Part shown: positions 1-7,539 of the stretch, piece by piece
Layout: each line of letters starts with the position of its first letter
Numbering within the stretch: position 1 is the stretch's first letter
NCBI GenBank assembly: GCA_900546845.1
Contig: UREK01000031.1
Coordinates: 1 to 21,448, forward strand
Direction of reading: 5' to 3'
Length of the DNA stretch: 21,448 bases
Source of the DNA: an uncultured Eubacteriales bacterium
Lineage (GTDB): Bacteria; Bacillota; Clostridia; Christensenellales; CAG-138
The notes under the pieces: generated by a model
What the model was told of the DNA's origin: nothing
Seen by the model: only the letters and a program-made list of their open reading frames with translations
Database searches by the model: none
Translations under genes and position numbers: made by a program

Positions 1-50
1 CTTTTTGAAAGGGGGTGGCAGTGCGCAAGCGCTGACAGGGGATTGCCGTA
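1..50 (+). repeat. Interspersed hairpin repeat, copy 1
   Basis: This stretch reads TTTTTGAAAGGGGGTGGCAG, a GCGC-rich core, then GGGGATTGCCGTA. The same plan recurs at 253-307 and, reverse-complemented, at 21405-21448, so it is one family of short interspersed repeats. The left end may continue outside the window. No coding capacity is seen. Confidence 0.6.
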
Positions 51-145
51 TTCCAACAGCGGCGTGAGCCGCTGCCGGAGGGAGTTTGCGTTGGCTTACC
101 GCTGACGAGACGGAAGCTGCGAGGAAGCCGAGTCTCCAACTCCCT

Positions 146-190
146 CAGCCGCCTTGCGGCGGCAGCTCCCTCAAGGAGGGAGCCTTTTGG
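146..190 (+). repeat. Double-hairpin repeat element, possible terminator
   Basis: Two adjacent inverted repeats are visible. GCCGCC (148-153) pairs with GGCGGC (158-163). GCTCCCTC (165-172) pairs perfectly with GAGGGAGC (176-183), followed by CTTTTGG. Elements of this look are widespread between genes in gut Clostridia. The T run could let it act as a rightward terminator, but no upstream gene is in the window to confirm that. Confidence 0.5.
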
Positions 191-252
191 TCTATGCGCT
201 CTCGTGCGCTGTCCGAATGCGGAAACCCATTGGGGTTCACCACTCCCAAAAG

Positions 253-307
253 CCTCCTTTTTGAAAGGAGGTGACAGCGCGTAAGCGCGCCGGAGGATTG
301 CCGTATC
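253..307 (+). repeat. Interspersed hairpin repeat, copy 2
   Basis: CCTCCTTT (253-260) and AAAGGAGG (264-271) form a perfect 8-bp stem. A GCGC-rich core and CGGAGGATTGCCGTATC (291-307) follow. The layout matches copy 1 at 1-50 and the inverted copy at the right edge of the window. Confidence 0.6.
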
Positions 308-336
308 AGGAAACCACCTTGTAAAGCAGCCGCCGA

Positions 337-354
337 CGGAGGATTGCCGTATCC
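337..354 (+). repeat. Partial repeat, tail module only
   Basis: CGGAGGATTGCCGTATCC is repeated here 46 bp after the tail of copy 2, without the hairpin part. It shows that the tail module can occur separately. The rest of 1-437 holds no gene that I can recognise. Confidence 0.55.
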
Positions 355-437
355 GAACCCCGCCTGAATTTACCGCGCCCATATCTTCCCAAAAATTGAA
401 CGGAGGATGAATTTTCGCCGCCTTTGCCCGCATGCGC

Positions 438-466
438 TCCACAAAAGCCATTGGACATGCTATAAT
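438..466 (+). promoter_or_regulatory. Sigma-A promoter of mscS operon, extended -10
   Basis: A perfect TATAAT -10 box (461-466) is preceded by TGC, giving an extended -10. Seventeen bases upstream lies TCCACA (438-443), a weak -35 that matches TTGACA at four positions. Transcription would begin about 473, roughly 27 bases before the mscS start codon. Confidence 0.7.
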
Positions 467-499
467 GAAACCCTGAACGGAATGGGAAAGGAGAACCGC

Positions 500-1369
500 A
501 TGCCGGTTTCACTTTTTATCAAGCAGTTCGACGACCTGCTCGCGGAAAATGGGCTTGCCTTTGTCTCCACGGTGCTCGACGTCGTGATCACGTTCGCCCT
601 GGCGCGGCTGATCGTCGCGCTTGTCGGCCGGACGGCGCGTTCCATCGTGGCACGGCGCGCGCGCGACCTTGAAGAGATGAAGGCACGCAGGCTCACCACG
701 GCAGTCACGCTGCTCACGAGCGTTGTAAAATATGTCGCATATTTCATCGCGATTGCGATCGCTGTGGGTGAGCTCGGCTATGCCGGAGCGATGAACTCCA
801 TGCTCGCCGCGGCGGGCATCGGCAGCCTTGCCGTTGGCATCGGCGCGCAGAGTGTCATCAAGGATGTGACCGCCGGGCTGATGCTGCTCTTTGAGGATCA
901 GCTCGCTGTGGGCGATTACGTGAGCGCTGCGGGCGTAACAGGCACGGTCGAGGCAGTGACGCTTCGCACCACCACTGTGCGCGGCTATGGCGGCGAGGTA
1001 AGCGTGATCCCCAACGGTAGCATCTCGGTTTTGACCAACTATTCGAGGACGGATTCGCTTGCTGTCGTGGAATTCCCGGTAGCATATGAGGCGGATGCGG
1101 AGCGCGCGCTCGCGCTCATGCGCGCGGAGGCAGAGGCTTACTATACGGAGCTTGGGGACGTTGCTGTGGAACAGCCGGACGTGGTGGGCGCGGTGCAGCT
1201 TTCCAGCGGCGAAATGGTGCTGCGCGTGGTGCAGCGCGTCAAACCTTTGGAGCACTGGGCTGTGCAGCGGGAGCTGACCCGGCGCATCGCTGCGCGCTTT
1301 GTGCGCGAAGGGATCGCCCTGCCGCGCACGCGCGTACAGTTGGCGCAGACGGAGGGGAAAGAGGCATGA
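500..1369 (+). CDS. mscS: Small-conductance mechanosensitive channel (MscS family)
   Basis: A 289-residue MscS-type channel that opens under membrane tension to release solutes during hypo-osmotic shock. ATG 500 is chosen because AAAGGAG lies at 487-493; an upstream in-frame ATG at 407 has no good site and lies before the promoter. N-terminal helices come first. The Gly/Ala-rich pore helix follows (AAGIGSLAVGIGAQSVIKDV), then GLMLLFEDQLAVGDYV, and the beta domain with RTTTVRGYGGEVSVIPNGSI, all typical of the family. The size equals the basic MscS form. The stop overlaps the next start by four bases (ATGA), so the two genes are translationally coupled. In many Firmicutes an mscS gene sits beside a DUF951 gene, which fits. 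The family is certain; the individual physiological role is inferred. Confidence 0.93.
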   Translation: MPVSLFIKQFDDLLAENGLAFVSTVLDVVITFALARLIVALVGRTARSIVARRARDLEEMKARRLTTAVTLLTSVVKYVAYFIAIAIAVGELGYAGAMNSMLAAAGIGSLAVGIGAQSVIKDVTAGLMLLFEDQLAVGDYVSAAGVTGTVEAVTLRTTTVRGYGGEVSVIPNGSISVLTNYSRTDSLAVVEFPVAYEADAERALALMRAEAEAYYTELGDVAVEQPDVVGAVQLSSGEMVLRVVQRVKPLEHWAVQRELTRRIAARFVREGIALPRTRVQLAQTEGKEA

Positions 1370-1584
1370 TCGAACGGTTTGACTTGGGCGACCATATCGT
1401 TATGAAAAAACCGCACGCCTGCGGCGCAAACGAGTGGATCGTAACGCGCACAGGAGCGGACGTGAAGCTCAAATGCGTGCAGTGTGGCCGCGTCGTGATG
1501 CTCGACCGCGGCGAGTTCGAACGCCGCGCGCGTAAAAACCTGACGGAAGGGACGGGAAAGCCAAATGGGCAGGAAGATCGATAA
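1366..1584 (+). CDS. DUF951 family small zinc-ribbon-like protein (YyzM type)
   Basis: A 72-residue protein matching the DUF951 family (Bacillus subtilis YyzM). The family pattern of a VxMKKxHxCGxNxW start, a central G-x-D-[VI]-[KR]-[LI]-KC stretch and a CxxCG pair is all present. Cys19, Cys37 and Cys40 could hold a metal ion. YyzM-type proteins are usually 60-70 residues, so this is full length, with a short charged tail. It overlaps mscS by four bases upstream and the signal peptidase gene by 20 bases downstream, so it is the middle gene of a tight operon. The function of the family is not known to me; nucleic-acid or ribosome association would be a guess. Confidence 0.88.
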   Translation: MIERFDLGDHIVMKKPHACGANEWIVTRTGADVKLKCVQCGRVVMLDRGEFERRARKNLTEGTGKPNGQEDR

Positions 1585-2155
1585 AAAGCAGCTCGCGCGC
1601 CTGCGCAAAAACGCGGAGGCCTTCCATGCGAAAGACGATGCGTTTAAAAAAGCGTCCGACCAGGACTTTGCGATCTGGCTTGTGATCGTGCTCATCGCGG
1701 CGTTCGCCGTGCGGCTGTTCCTGTTTGAACCTGTGCGCGTTTCCGGCGACTCGATGTACGATACGCTGCTCGACGGCGAGCGCATGTTCGTGGAAAAGGT
1801 GAGCTATTGGTTCACGCGCCCGCAGCGCGGGGAAATCATCATCTGCTATTATCCGAACCACACCTCCACGTGCGTCAAGCGTGTAATCGGCGTCGCTGGA
1901 GATCGGATCGCCATCACAGGCGGCGAAGTCTACCTCAACGGTGAAAAGCTGGACGAATCCGCCTATTGGGAGAATATCATCTGGGGCGATATGGCGGAGA
2001 TCACCGTCCCGGAGGATTGCGTGTTCGTAATGGGCGATAACCGCAACGATTCAAGCGACAGCCGTAGCGCGCTCGTCGGTCCCATCCCATATTCCCGCGT
2101 GGTGGGCCGCGTGCGCAGCGTGATCTGGCCACTCGAGCAGGCACGGGAGTTTTAA
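1565..2155 (+). CDS. lepB: Signal peptidase I
   Basis: A 196-residue type I signal peptidase of the Gram-positive kind, which removes signal peptides from exported proteins at the outer face of the membrane. After a charged cytoplasmic N-terminus there is one membrane helix (about residues 35-54). Box B follows, VRVSGDSMYDTL, with catalytic Ser63. The general base is Lys105 in TCVKRVIGVAGD. The conserved MGDNRNDSSDSR box lies near residues 155-166 and a typical GRV end completes it. All elements of an active Ser-Lys protease are present. The start codon lies inside the DUF951 gene, so it is translationally coupled. It is followed 28 bases later by a catalytically dead relative, which is the odd feature of this operon. 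Confidence 0.95.
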   Translation: MGRKIDKKQLARLRKNAEAFHAKDDAFKKASDQDFAIWLVIVLIAAFAVRLFLFEPVRVSGDSMYDTLLDGERMFVEKVSYWFTRPQRGEIIICYYPNHTSTCVKRVIGVAGDRIAITGGEVYLNGEKLDESAYWENIIWGDMAEITVPEDCVFVMGDNRNDSSDSRSALVGPIPYSRVVGRVRSVIWPLEQAREF

Positions 2156-2183
2156 ACGCGGCGGCAAGGGGGAGAGCGGCTTT

Positions 2184-2753
2184 ATGAAAACCACAGAGAA
2201 TGTGCCGGAAACCGGCCTGCGCCGCACGGAACGCAACCATGCCGAATATGGGCGGCTCCGGCTGTATACCTGGGTTTGGGCGCTCCTGAGCGCTGCGGTG
2301 GCGGTCGCGCTGCTGTTCACAGTGTGGCTTTTCGGTGTGCAGGCGCGCGACGCCGGCATGGCGCCCGCAATCGCGCCGGGCGACGTGATCCTCTTCGACC
2401 GGCTGGCGAAGTATTTCAAAGCCCCGGAACGCGGGGACGTCGTCGCGTTCTCGGACGCGGTGGACGAGGGCACATACCTGGGCCGCGTTGTCGCCCTTCC
2501 GGGCGAAACGGTGGCCGTTTCCGGCGGGCGCGTGTACGTCGGCGGGCTGCTGCTGGACGAGCGCGCATATGCCCTCGGCGCGCTTGCGGAGGATATTCCG
2601 GAATTCACGCTCCCAGCGGGCAGCTTTTTTATCCTGCCGGACGACCGCGCGGACGCGGTGGCAGCTGTGGAAAAGCTCACCGTGGACGCATCCCGCATCA
2701 AGGGGCGCGCGCTCCTGCGCGTATCCCCGCTTTCACGGGTCGGCATATTCTAG
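2184..2753 (+). CDS. Catalytically inactive signal peptidase I homologue
   Basis: A 189-residue protein with signal peptidase I architecture: charged N-terminus, one membrane helix (about 31-51), then the beta-rich S26 fold. Aligned to its neighbour, the catalytic serine motif GDSMYDTL becomes DAGMAPAI, with Gly58 (GGC) at the Ser position. TCVKRVIG becomes TYLGRVVA, with Gly100 at the Lys position, and MGDNR becomes LPDDR. Both catalytic residues are therefore gone while the fold motifs (GDVILFDR, ERGDVVAFS, VALPGETVAVSGGRVYVGG, GSFFILPDDR) remain, so it is an intact reading frame and not random decay. The start has GGGGGA 10 bases upstream. A regulatory or chaperone-like role beside LepB is inference; in some Gram-positives inactive paralogues work in pilus assembly or alongside an active peptidase. 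Confidence 0.85.
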   Translation: MKTTENVPETGLRRTERNHAEYGRLRLYTWVWALLSAAVAVALLFTVWLFGVQARDAGMAPAIAPGDVILFDRLAKYFKAPERGDVVAFSDAVDEGTYLGRVVALPGETVAVSGGRVYVGGLLLDERAYALGALAEDIPEFTLPAGSFFILPDDRADAVAAVEKLTVDASRIKGRALLRVSPLSRVGIF

Positions 2754-2828
2754 CATAATTATAAAATATATGGCGATACATCGGGAGCCAAAATAATATA
2801 TTGTGGCAAAAATTTTCAAAAAAAGGGC

Positions 2829-2857
2829 TTGACAGGCCGGTGTTTCGCGCGTATACT
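2829..2857 (+). promoter_or_regulatory. Sigma-A promoter of trpB leader
   Basis: TTGACA (2829-2834), a 17-base spacer and TATACT (2852-2857) give a near-consensus promoter. Transcription would start near 2864, immediately before the T-box leader. AT-rich sequence upstream, including AATATATTGT at 2795-2804, could act as an UP element or operator. Confidence 0.85.
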
Positions 2858-2865
2858 GACAAACA

Positions 2866-3140
2866 ATAAAACCGTTGAGGGAGAGCAAGTACTTTCGGAA
2901 CCCTCCTTTGCAGAGAGCCGCGGGCGGTGGGATCGCGGCATGGAGAACCGGGACGAATGGGCTCCTGAGGGCGAGCTGAACGCACAAAGAGTAGGCGAGC
3001 CGGAGTAGGCGCTCCGTTATCAAGCGCCGGCATATGACAGTATGCACAGAGAGGGCGCATTGCGCCAAGCCGGGTGGCACCGCAGGAGTTTGAATGGCTC
3101 TTGTCCCTGCAAAAGCAGTTGGGGACGAGGGCTTTTTTGT
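2866..3140 (+). ncRNA. T-box riboswitch, tryptophan specific
   Basis: The 5' leader has the hallmarks of a T-box that senses uncharged tRNA. An AGTA-like motif lies near 2887. A candidate specifier codon UGG (2958-2960) follows the GAA of the specifier loop. AAAGAGTAGGCG is found at 2986-2997. The antiterminator core GGGTGGCACCGCAGG is at 3072-3086. The bulge bases UGGC (3075-3078) would pair with the 3' end GCCA, which fits tRNA-Trp with discriminator G. A terminator follows. When tRNA-Trp is uncharged the downstream trpB2 gene should be read. The exact stem borders are not drawn here. Confidence 0.9.
3100..3138 (+). terminator. T-box conditional terminator
   Basis: CTTGTCCCT (3100-3108) pairs with GGGGACGAG (3121-3129) over nine base pairs with two G-U wobbles. 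TTTTTT follows at 3133-3138. It lies right after the antiterminator motif, as expected for the off-state terminator of a T-box. Confidence 0.85.
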
Positions 3141-3216
3141 TGCTCTCCTGTCCCGGCAACCCCGCGGGAAAGCCCCGCAAACGGCCGCTGGCCGCAAACT
3201 GAAAGGAGTGCAAACC

Positions 3217-4602
3217 ATGAAGGACAACAACATCCCCTACAAGATCTACCTGAGCGAAGCCGAACTGCCCAAGCAATGGTACAACGTGCGGGCGGACATG
3301 AAGAACAAGCCCGCACCGCTGCTCAATCCCGCTACCCTCCAGCCCATGACGGCGGAGGAGCTCGGCCACGTGTTCTGCGATGAACTCGTGCAGCAGGAGC
3401 TGGACAACACCAACGCCTACATTGACATCCCGGCCGAAATCCGCGATTTCTACAAGATGTACCGCCCCGCCCCGCTCGTGCGCGCCTATTGCCTGGAGAA
3501 GCACCTCGGCACGCCCGCGAAAATATATTACAAGTTTGAGGGCAACAACACCAGCGGCAGCCATAAACTGAACTCCGCCATCGCCCAGGCATACTATGCA
3601 AAAAAGCAGGGCCTCAAGGGCGTGACGACGGAGACCGGCGCCGGCCAGTGGGGCACCGCGCTTTCCATGGCCTGCGCATACCTTGGGCTCGACTGCAAGG
3701 TGTTCATGGTCAAGGTTTCCTATGAGCAGAAGCCGTTCCGCCGTGAAGTCATGCGCACCTATGGCGCAAACGTGACCCCATCTCCCTCCATGACGACCGA
3801 GGTTGGCCGCAAAATCCTTGCAGAGCATCCCGGCACGACGGGCAGCTTGGGCTGCGCGATCTCTGAGGCAGTCGAGGTGGCCGTCGGCTCGGAAGGCTAC
3901 CGTTACGTGCTCGGCAGCGTGCTCTCCCAGGTGCTGCTGCACCAGTCCATCATCGGCCTTGAGAGCAAGGCAGCGCTTGACAAATATGGCGTGAAGCCGG
4001 ACATCATCATCGGCTGCGCGGGCGGCGGCTCCAACCTGGGCGGCCTGATTGCCCCGTTCATGGGCGAAAAGCTGCGCGGCGAACAAGATTACCGCTTCAT
4101 TGCGGTCGAACCCGCCTCCTGCCCGAGCCTCACGCGCGGCAAATACGTTTACGATTTCTGCGACACGGGCATGGTCTGCCCGCTGGCGAAGATGTATACG
4201 CTCGGCTCCGGGTTCATCCCCTCCCCGAACCATGCGGGCGGCCTCAGGTACCATGGCATGAGCAGCGTTCTTTCCCAGCTTTACGCTGACGGCCTCATGG
4301 AAGCGGTCTCCGTGGAGCAGACGAGCGTGTTCGCCGCAGCGGAAGAATTTGCCCGCGTGGAAGGCATCCTGCCCGCGCCGGAAAGCAGCCACGCCATCCG
4401 CGTCGCGATTGACGAGGCGCTCAAATGCAAGGAAACCGGCGAGGAAAAGACGATCCTCTTCGGTCTGACCGGCACCGGCTATTTCGACATGGTGGCTTAC
4501 CAGAAATACCATGACGGCGAGATGACGGATTATATCCCCAGCGATGCAGATCTTCAGAAGGGCTTCGATGGCATCCCGAAGTTCCCCGGAAACATGATCT
4601 GA
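3217..4602 (+). CDS. trpB: TrpB2-type tryptophan synthase beta chain (PLP dependent)
   Basis: A 461-residue fold-type II PLP enzyme of the TrpB2 (TrpB-like) branch, which joins indole or an indole precursor with serine to make tryptophan. ATG 3217 is used because AAAGGAG ends nine bases upstream and the preceding region is the T-box terminator. Lys117 in NNTSGSHKLNSA binds PLP. ETGAGQWGTA (139-148) is the substrate loop and GCAGGGSNLGG the phosphate-binding loop. The length of about 460 residues, N-terminal extension and HKLNSA wording distinguish TrpB2 from the ~400-residue TrpB1. No trpA or other trp gene is adjacent; TrpB2 is often encoded alone. The Trp T-box upstream means expression rises when charged tRNA-Trp is scarce. 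Whether the cell uses it with TrpA or for indole salvage is inference. Confidence 0.95.
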   Translation: MKDNNIPYKIYLSEAELPKQWYNVRADMKNKPAPLLNPATLQPMTAEELGHVFCDELVQQELDNTNAYIDIPAEIRDFYKMYRPAPLVRAYCLEKHLGTPAKIYYKFEGNNTSGSHKLNSAIAQAYYAKKQGLKGVTTETGAGQWGTALSMACAYLGLDCKVFMVKVSYEQKPFRREVMRTYGANVTPSPSMTTEVGRKILAEHPGTTGSLGCAISEAVEVAVGSEGYRYVLGSVLSQVLLHQSIIGLESKAALDKYGVKPDIIIGCAGGGSNLGGLIAPFMGEKLRGEQDYRFIAVEPASCPSLTRGKYVYDFCDTGMVCPLAKMYTLGSGFIPSPNHAGGLRYHGMSSVLSQLYADGLMEAVSVEQTSVFAAAEEFARVEGILPAPESSHAIRVAIDEALKCKETGEEKTILFGLTGTGYFDMVAYQKYHDGEMTDYIPSDADLQKGFDGIPKFPGNMI

Positions 4603-4660
4603 CGCACCGCACAAGGCTGAGGCCCTTGACAATCCCGGAAAGACTTTTTCAACACGCTAC

Positions 4661-4686
4661 GGCCGCCCGGCATCCGCCGGGCGGCC
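4661..4686. terminator. Strong GC hairpin between trpB and the transporter operon
   Basis: GGCCGCCCGGC (4661-4671) and GCCGGGCGGCC (4676-4686) form a perfect 11-bp stem with loop ATCC. It lies between two convergent transcription units (trpB on plus, transporter operon on minus), so it probably ends both. Neither side has a long T run, so termination efficiency is uncertain. Confidence 0.6.
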
Positions 4687-4734
4687 TCCTGCATAGCAGT
4701 ATTTGGTTTTGTAAAACGGGCCCGCCCCGCCGCC

Positions 4735-4935
4735 TTAAAGCAGGCGGAAAAAGAGCATCGGAACCAGAACCAGCACCGCGATGACGATCAGCGTGGCCGG
4801 CACAAGCACAAGGAGCGCCGCGAGGAGCATGGCGGGCTTATCGCCCTTCTCAAGCTCCGTCTTTTCCATGTCGTCCTTGAACTGCTTTTCAATCTGCCCG
4901 ATCTCCTTCAGGCTTTTCATCCTGCGAAAAATCAT
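4735..4935 (-). CDS. Small membrane protein at end of transporter operon
   Basis: A 66-residue protein that I do not recognise. It has a charged, helix-prone first half (residues 1-33, rich in K, E and D) and a very hydrophobic C-terminal half (about 34-66) with one long or two short membrane spans. It begins 28 bases after the ATPase gene ends, on the same strand, and AAGGTAAGGA precedes the start. An internal Met6 is an alternative start. Position suggests co-expression with the ABC transporter, and it may be an accessory subunit. This is inference; a stray short membrane ORF cannot be excluded. Confidence 0.6.
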   Translation of the reverse strand: MIFRRMKSLKEIGQIEKQFKDDMEKTELEKGDKPAMLLAALLVLVPATLIVIAVLVLVPMLFFRLL

Positions 4936-4963
4936 TCCTTACCTTCGAGCCTTTCGGAAAAAC

Positions 4964-6536
4964 TCACTGCTTTTCGCTGAGCATATGGTGGCACGCCACG
5001 AAATGGCCCGGAGAAACCTCCTGCGGTTCCGGCGTTACAGCGGTGCAGATCTCCGTGCAATAGCGGCACCTGGTGTGGAACTTGCAGCCCTTGGGCGGGT
5101 TGATGGGGCTCGGGATGTCGCCTTCAAGCAGCACCAGTTCCTTTTTCTGATCCACATCCGTCGTGGGGATCGCGGAGAGCAGCGCCTCCGTGTAGGGGTG
5201 ACGCGGGTTCTCGAAGATCTCCTTCTTGTCCGCAAGCTCCACGATGTTGCCCAGGTACATGACGCCGATACGGTCGCTGATGTATTTGACGACCGAAAGA
5301 TCGTGCGAAATGAACATGTATGTGAGGTTTTCCTTCTCCTTGAGATCCTGGAGCAGGTTGATGATCTGCGACTGGATGGAAACATCCAGCGCGGAAACCG
5401 CCTCATCGCAGACAACGAACTTGGGCTTTACCGCCAGCGAACGTGCGATGCCGATGCGCTGACGCTGGCCGCCTGAGAACTGGTGCGGATAGCGGTGGAT
5501 CATATAAGGCGCAAGACCACAATCCTCCATCGTCTGCATCACGTATTTCTGCATCCGCTCGTTGTTGCTCTTGAACATGTTGTGCGCCAAGAGGCCCTCG
5601 CCGATGATCTGGCCCACGGTCATCCTCGCGTTCAGGGAGGAATATGGATCCTGGAAGATCAGCTGCAAGTCCTTGCGCAGGTGGCGGATCTCCGAATACG
5701 ACAAGCGCGAAAGGTTGATGCCGTCATCGCGGAAGGCTTCATATTTCTGGAACTCCGGGTCGTCCGCATAGCGCGCGCGGAGCTGATCCAGCACGGCGTG
5801 CGCCTGGTCCAGCGCCTGCTGGCGGGATGCCCGGTGTGACGCATTTTCCGCGAGCTTCGCGTCGATGCGCGCCTTCTTCGCTTCGAGGGAACTCGTATTC
5901 TTCCCTTCTTTTTGCGCGTCCTCGATCTGCCCGGCAAGATCCCGCTCGTTCATCTCGAGCTCGGAAACCGCTTCGTCGATCTTCACGATCTCCTGCGCGA
6001 TGGAATAAGCCGCGAGGTAATCGCGTTTAAACTCGCTCAGATCCTCCACCGCATAGAAGCCGCCGATCAGCTCCGTGAGGCCCAGGAAGGCCTCCTTGAG
6101 CGCCTTTTCAGCGTGCTCGCGCTCGTTCATCGCGGCAAAGGTTTCCTCGTTGAGCTCGCCTTTCTTCTCCTCTGGCAGCGCATCCTGGCGGGCCTTAACA
6201 GCGTCGTATTTTTCGGCGGCGGCGTCCCGCTTGGCCGTAAGCTCCTTGATATGCGCGCGCAGATGCTCCGCGTTTGAAACGGTGTCCTGCACGTACTGAG
6301 GCACCATCGAATCGAGCTTGCGGCCGTAATACATGGTACGTCCGTCGGTCTGCCGGTAAAGCTGCAGGATCACGCGGCCCAGCGTGGATTTTCCGCAGCC
6401 GGATTCACCGACGAGGCCAAAGGTTTCGCCCTCGTAAATGTCGAGCGAAATACCGTCATTCGCCTTTACATAAAGGCCCTTCTTCTTGAGCGGGAAGTAT
6501 TGCTTCAGGTTTTGGATGCGGATCAAAACCTTTTTG

Positions 6537-6547
<11 letters not shown>
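4964..6547 (-). CDS. oppF: OppF/DppF-type ABC transporter ATPase with ~200-residue insertion
   Basis: A 527-residue peptide-transporter ATPase that powers import together with OppD. The nucleotide-binding motifs are complete: Walker A GESGCGKST (47-55), Q-loop FQDPYSSLNARM (298-309), signature FSGGQRQR (357-364), Walker B FVVCDEAVSALD (377-388), H-loop His415. The C-terminal oligopeptide HPY region has Cys-rich GCKFHTRCRYC. OppF proteins are usually about 320 residues. The extra length sits between residues about 80 and 277, between Walker A and Q-loop, and is rich in E, K, A, Q and D with heptad-like runs, so it is probably helical or coiled coil. The ATPase frame resumes at SYSEIRHLRKDLQLIFQD. 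GGAGGAG lies 4-5 bases before ATG 6547, inside oppD, with an 11-base overlap. The family is certain; the role of the insert is unknown. Confidence 0.93.
5717..6310 (-). other. Coiled-coil-like insertion in OppF ATPase
   Basis: This marks the DNA for residues about 80-277 of the ATPase. The segment includes stretches such as AHIKELTAKRDAAAEKYDAV and SLEAKKARIDAKLAENASHR, with strong helix and heptad character. A less charged middle (LGLTELIGGFYAVEDLSEF) could be a hairpin turn. It replaces the short link normally found between Walker A and the Q-loop. The borders are approximate. It shows no intein or selfish-element motifs. Confidence 0.75.
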
Positions 6548-7526
<979 letters not shown>

Positions 7527-7539
7527 GTCTGTATCCCTC

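Noticed and set aside
1..354. CRISPR array from the repeated GGAGGATTGCCGTATC
   Set aside because: The copies are irregularly spaced, contain their own hairpins, occur in both orientations at distant sites, and no cas genes are present.
2698..4632. 644-codon open frame antisense to trpB and its leader
   Set aside because: It is a GC-rich shadow of the trpB gene and T-box; no protein family is recognisable and there is no ribosome site.
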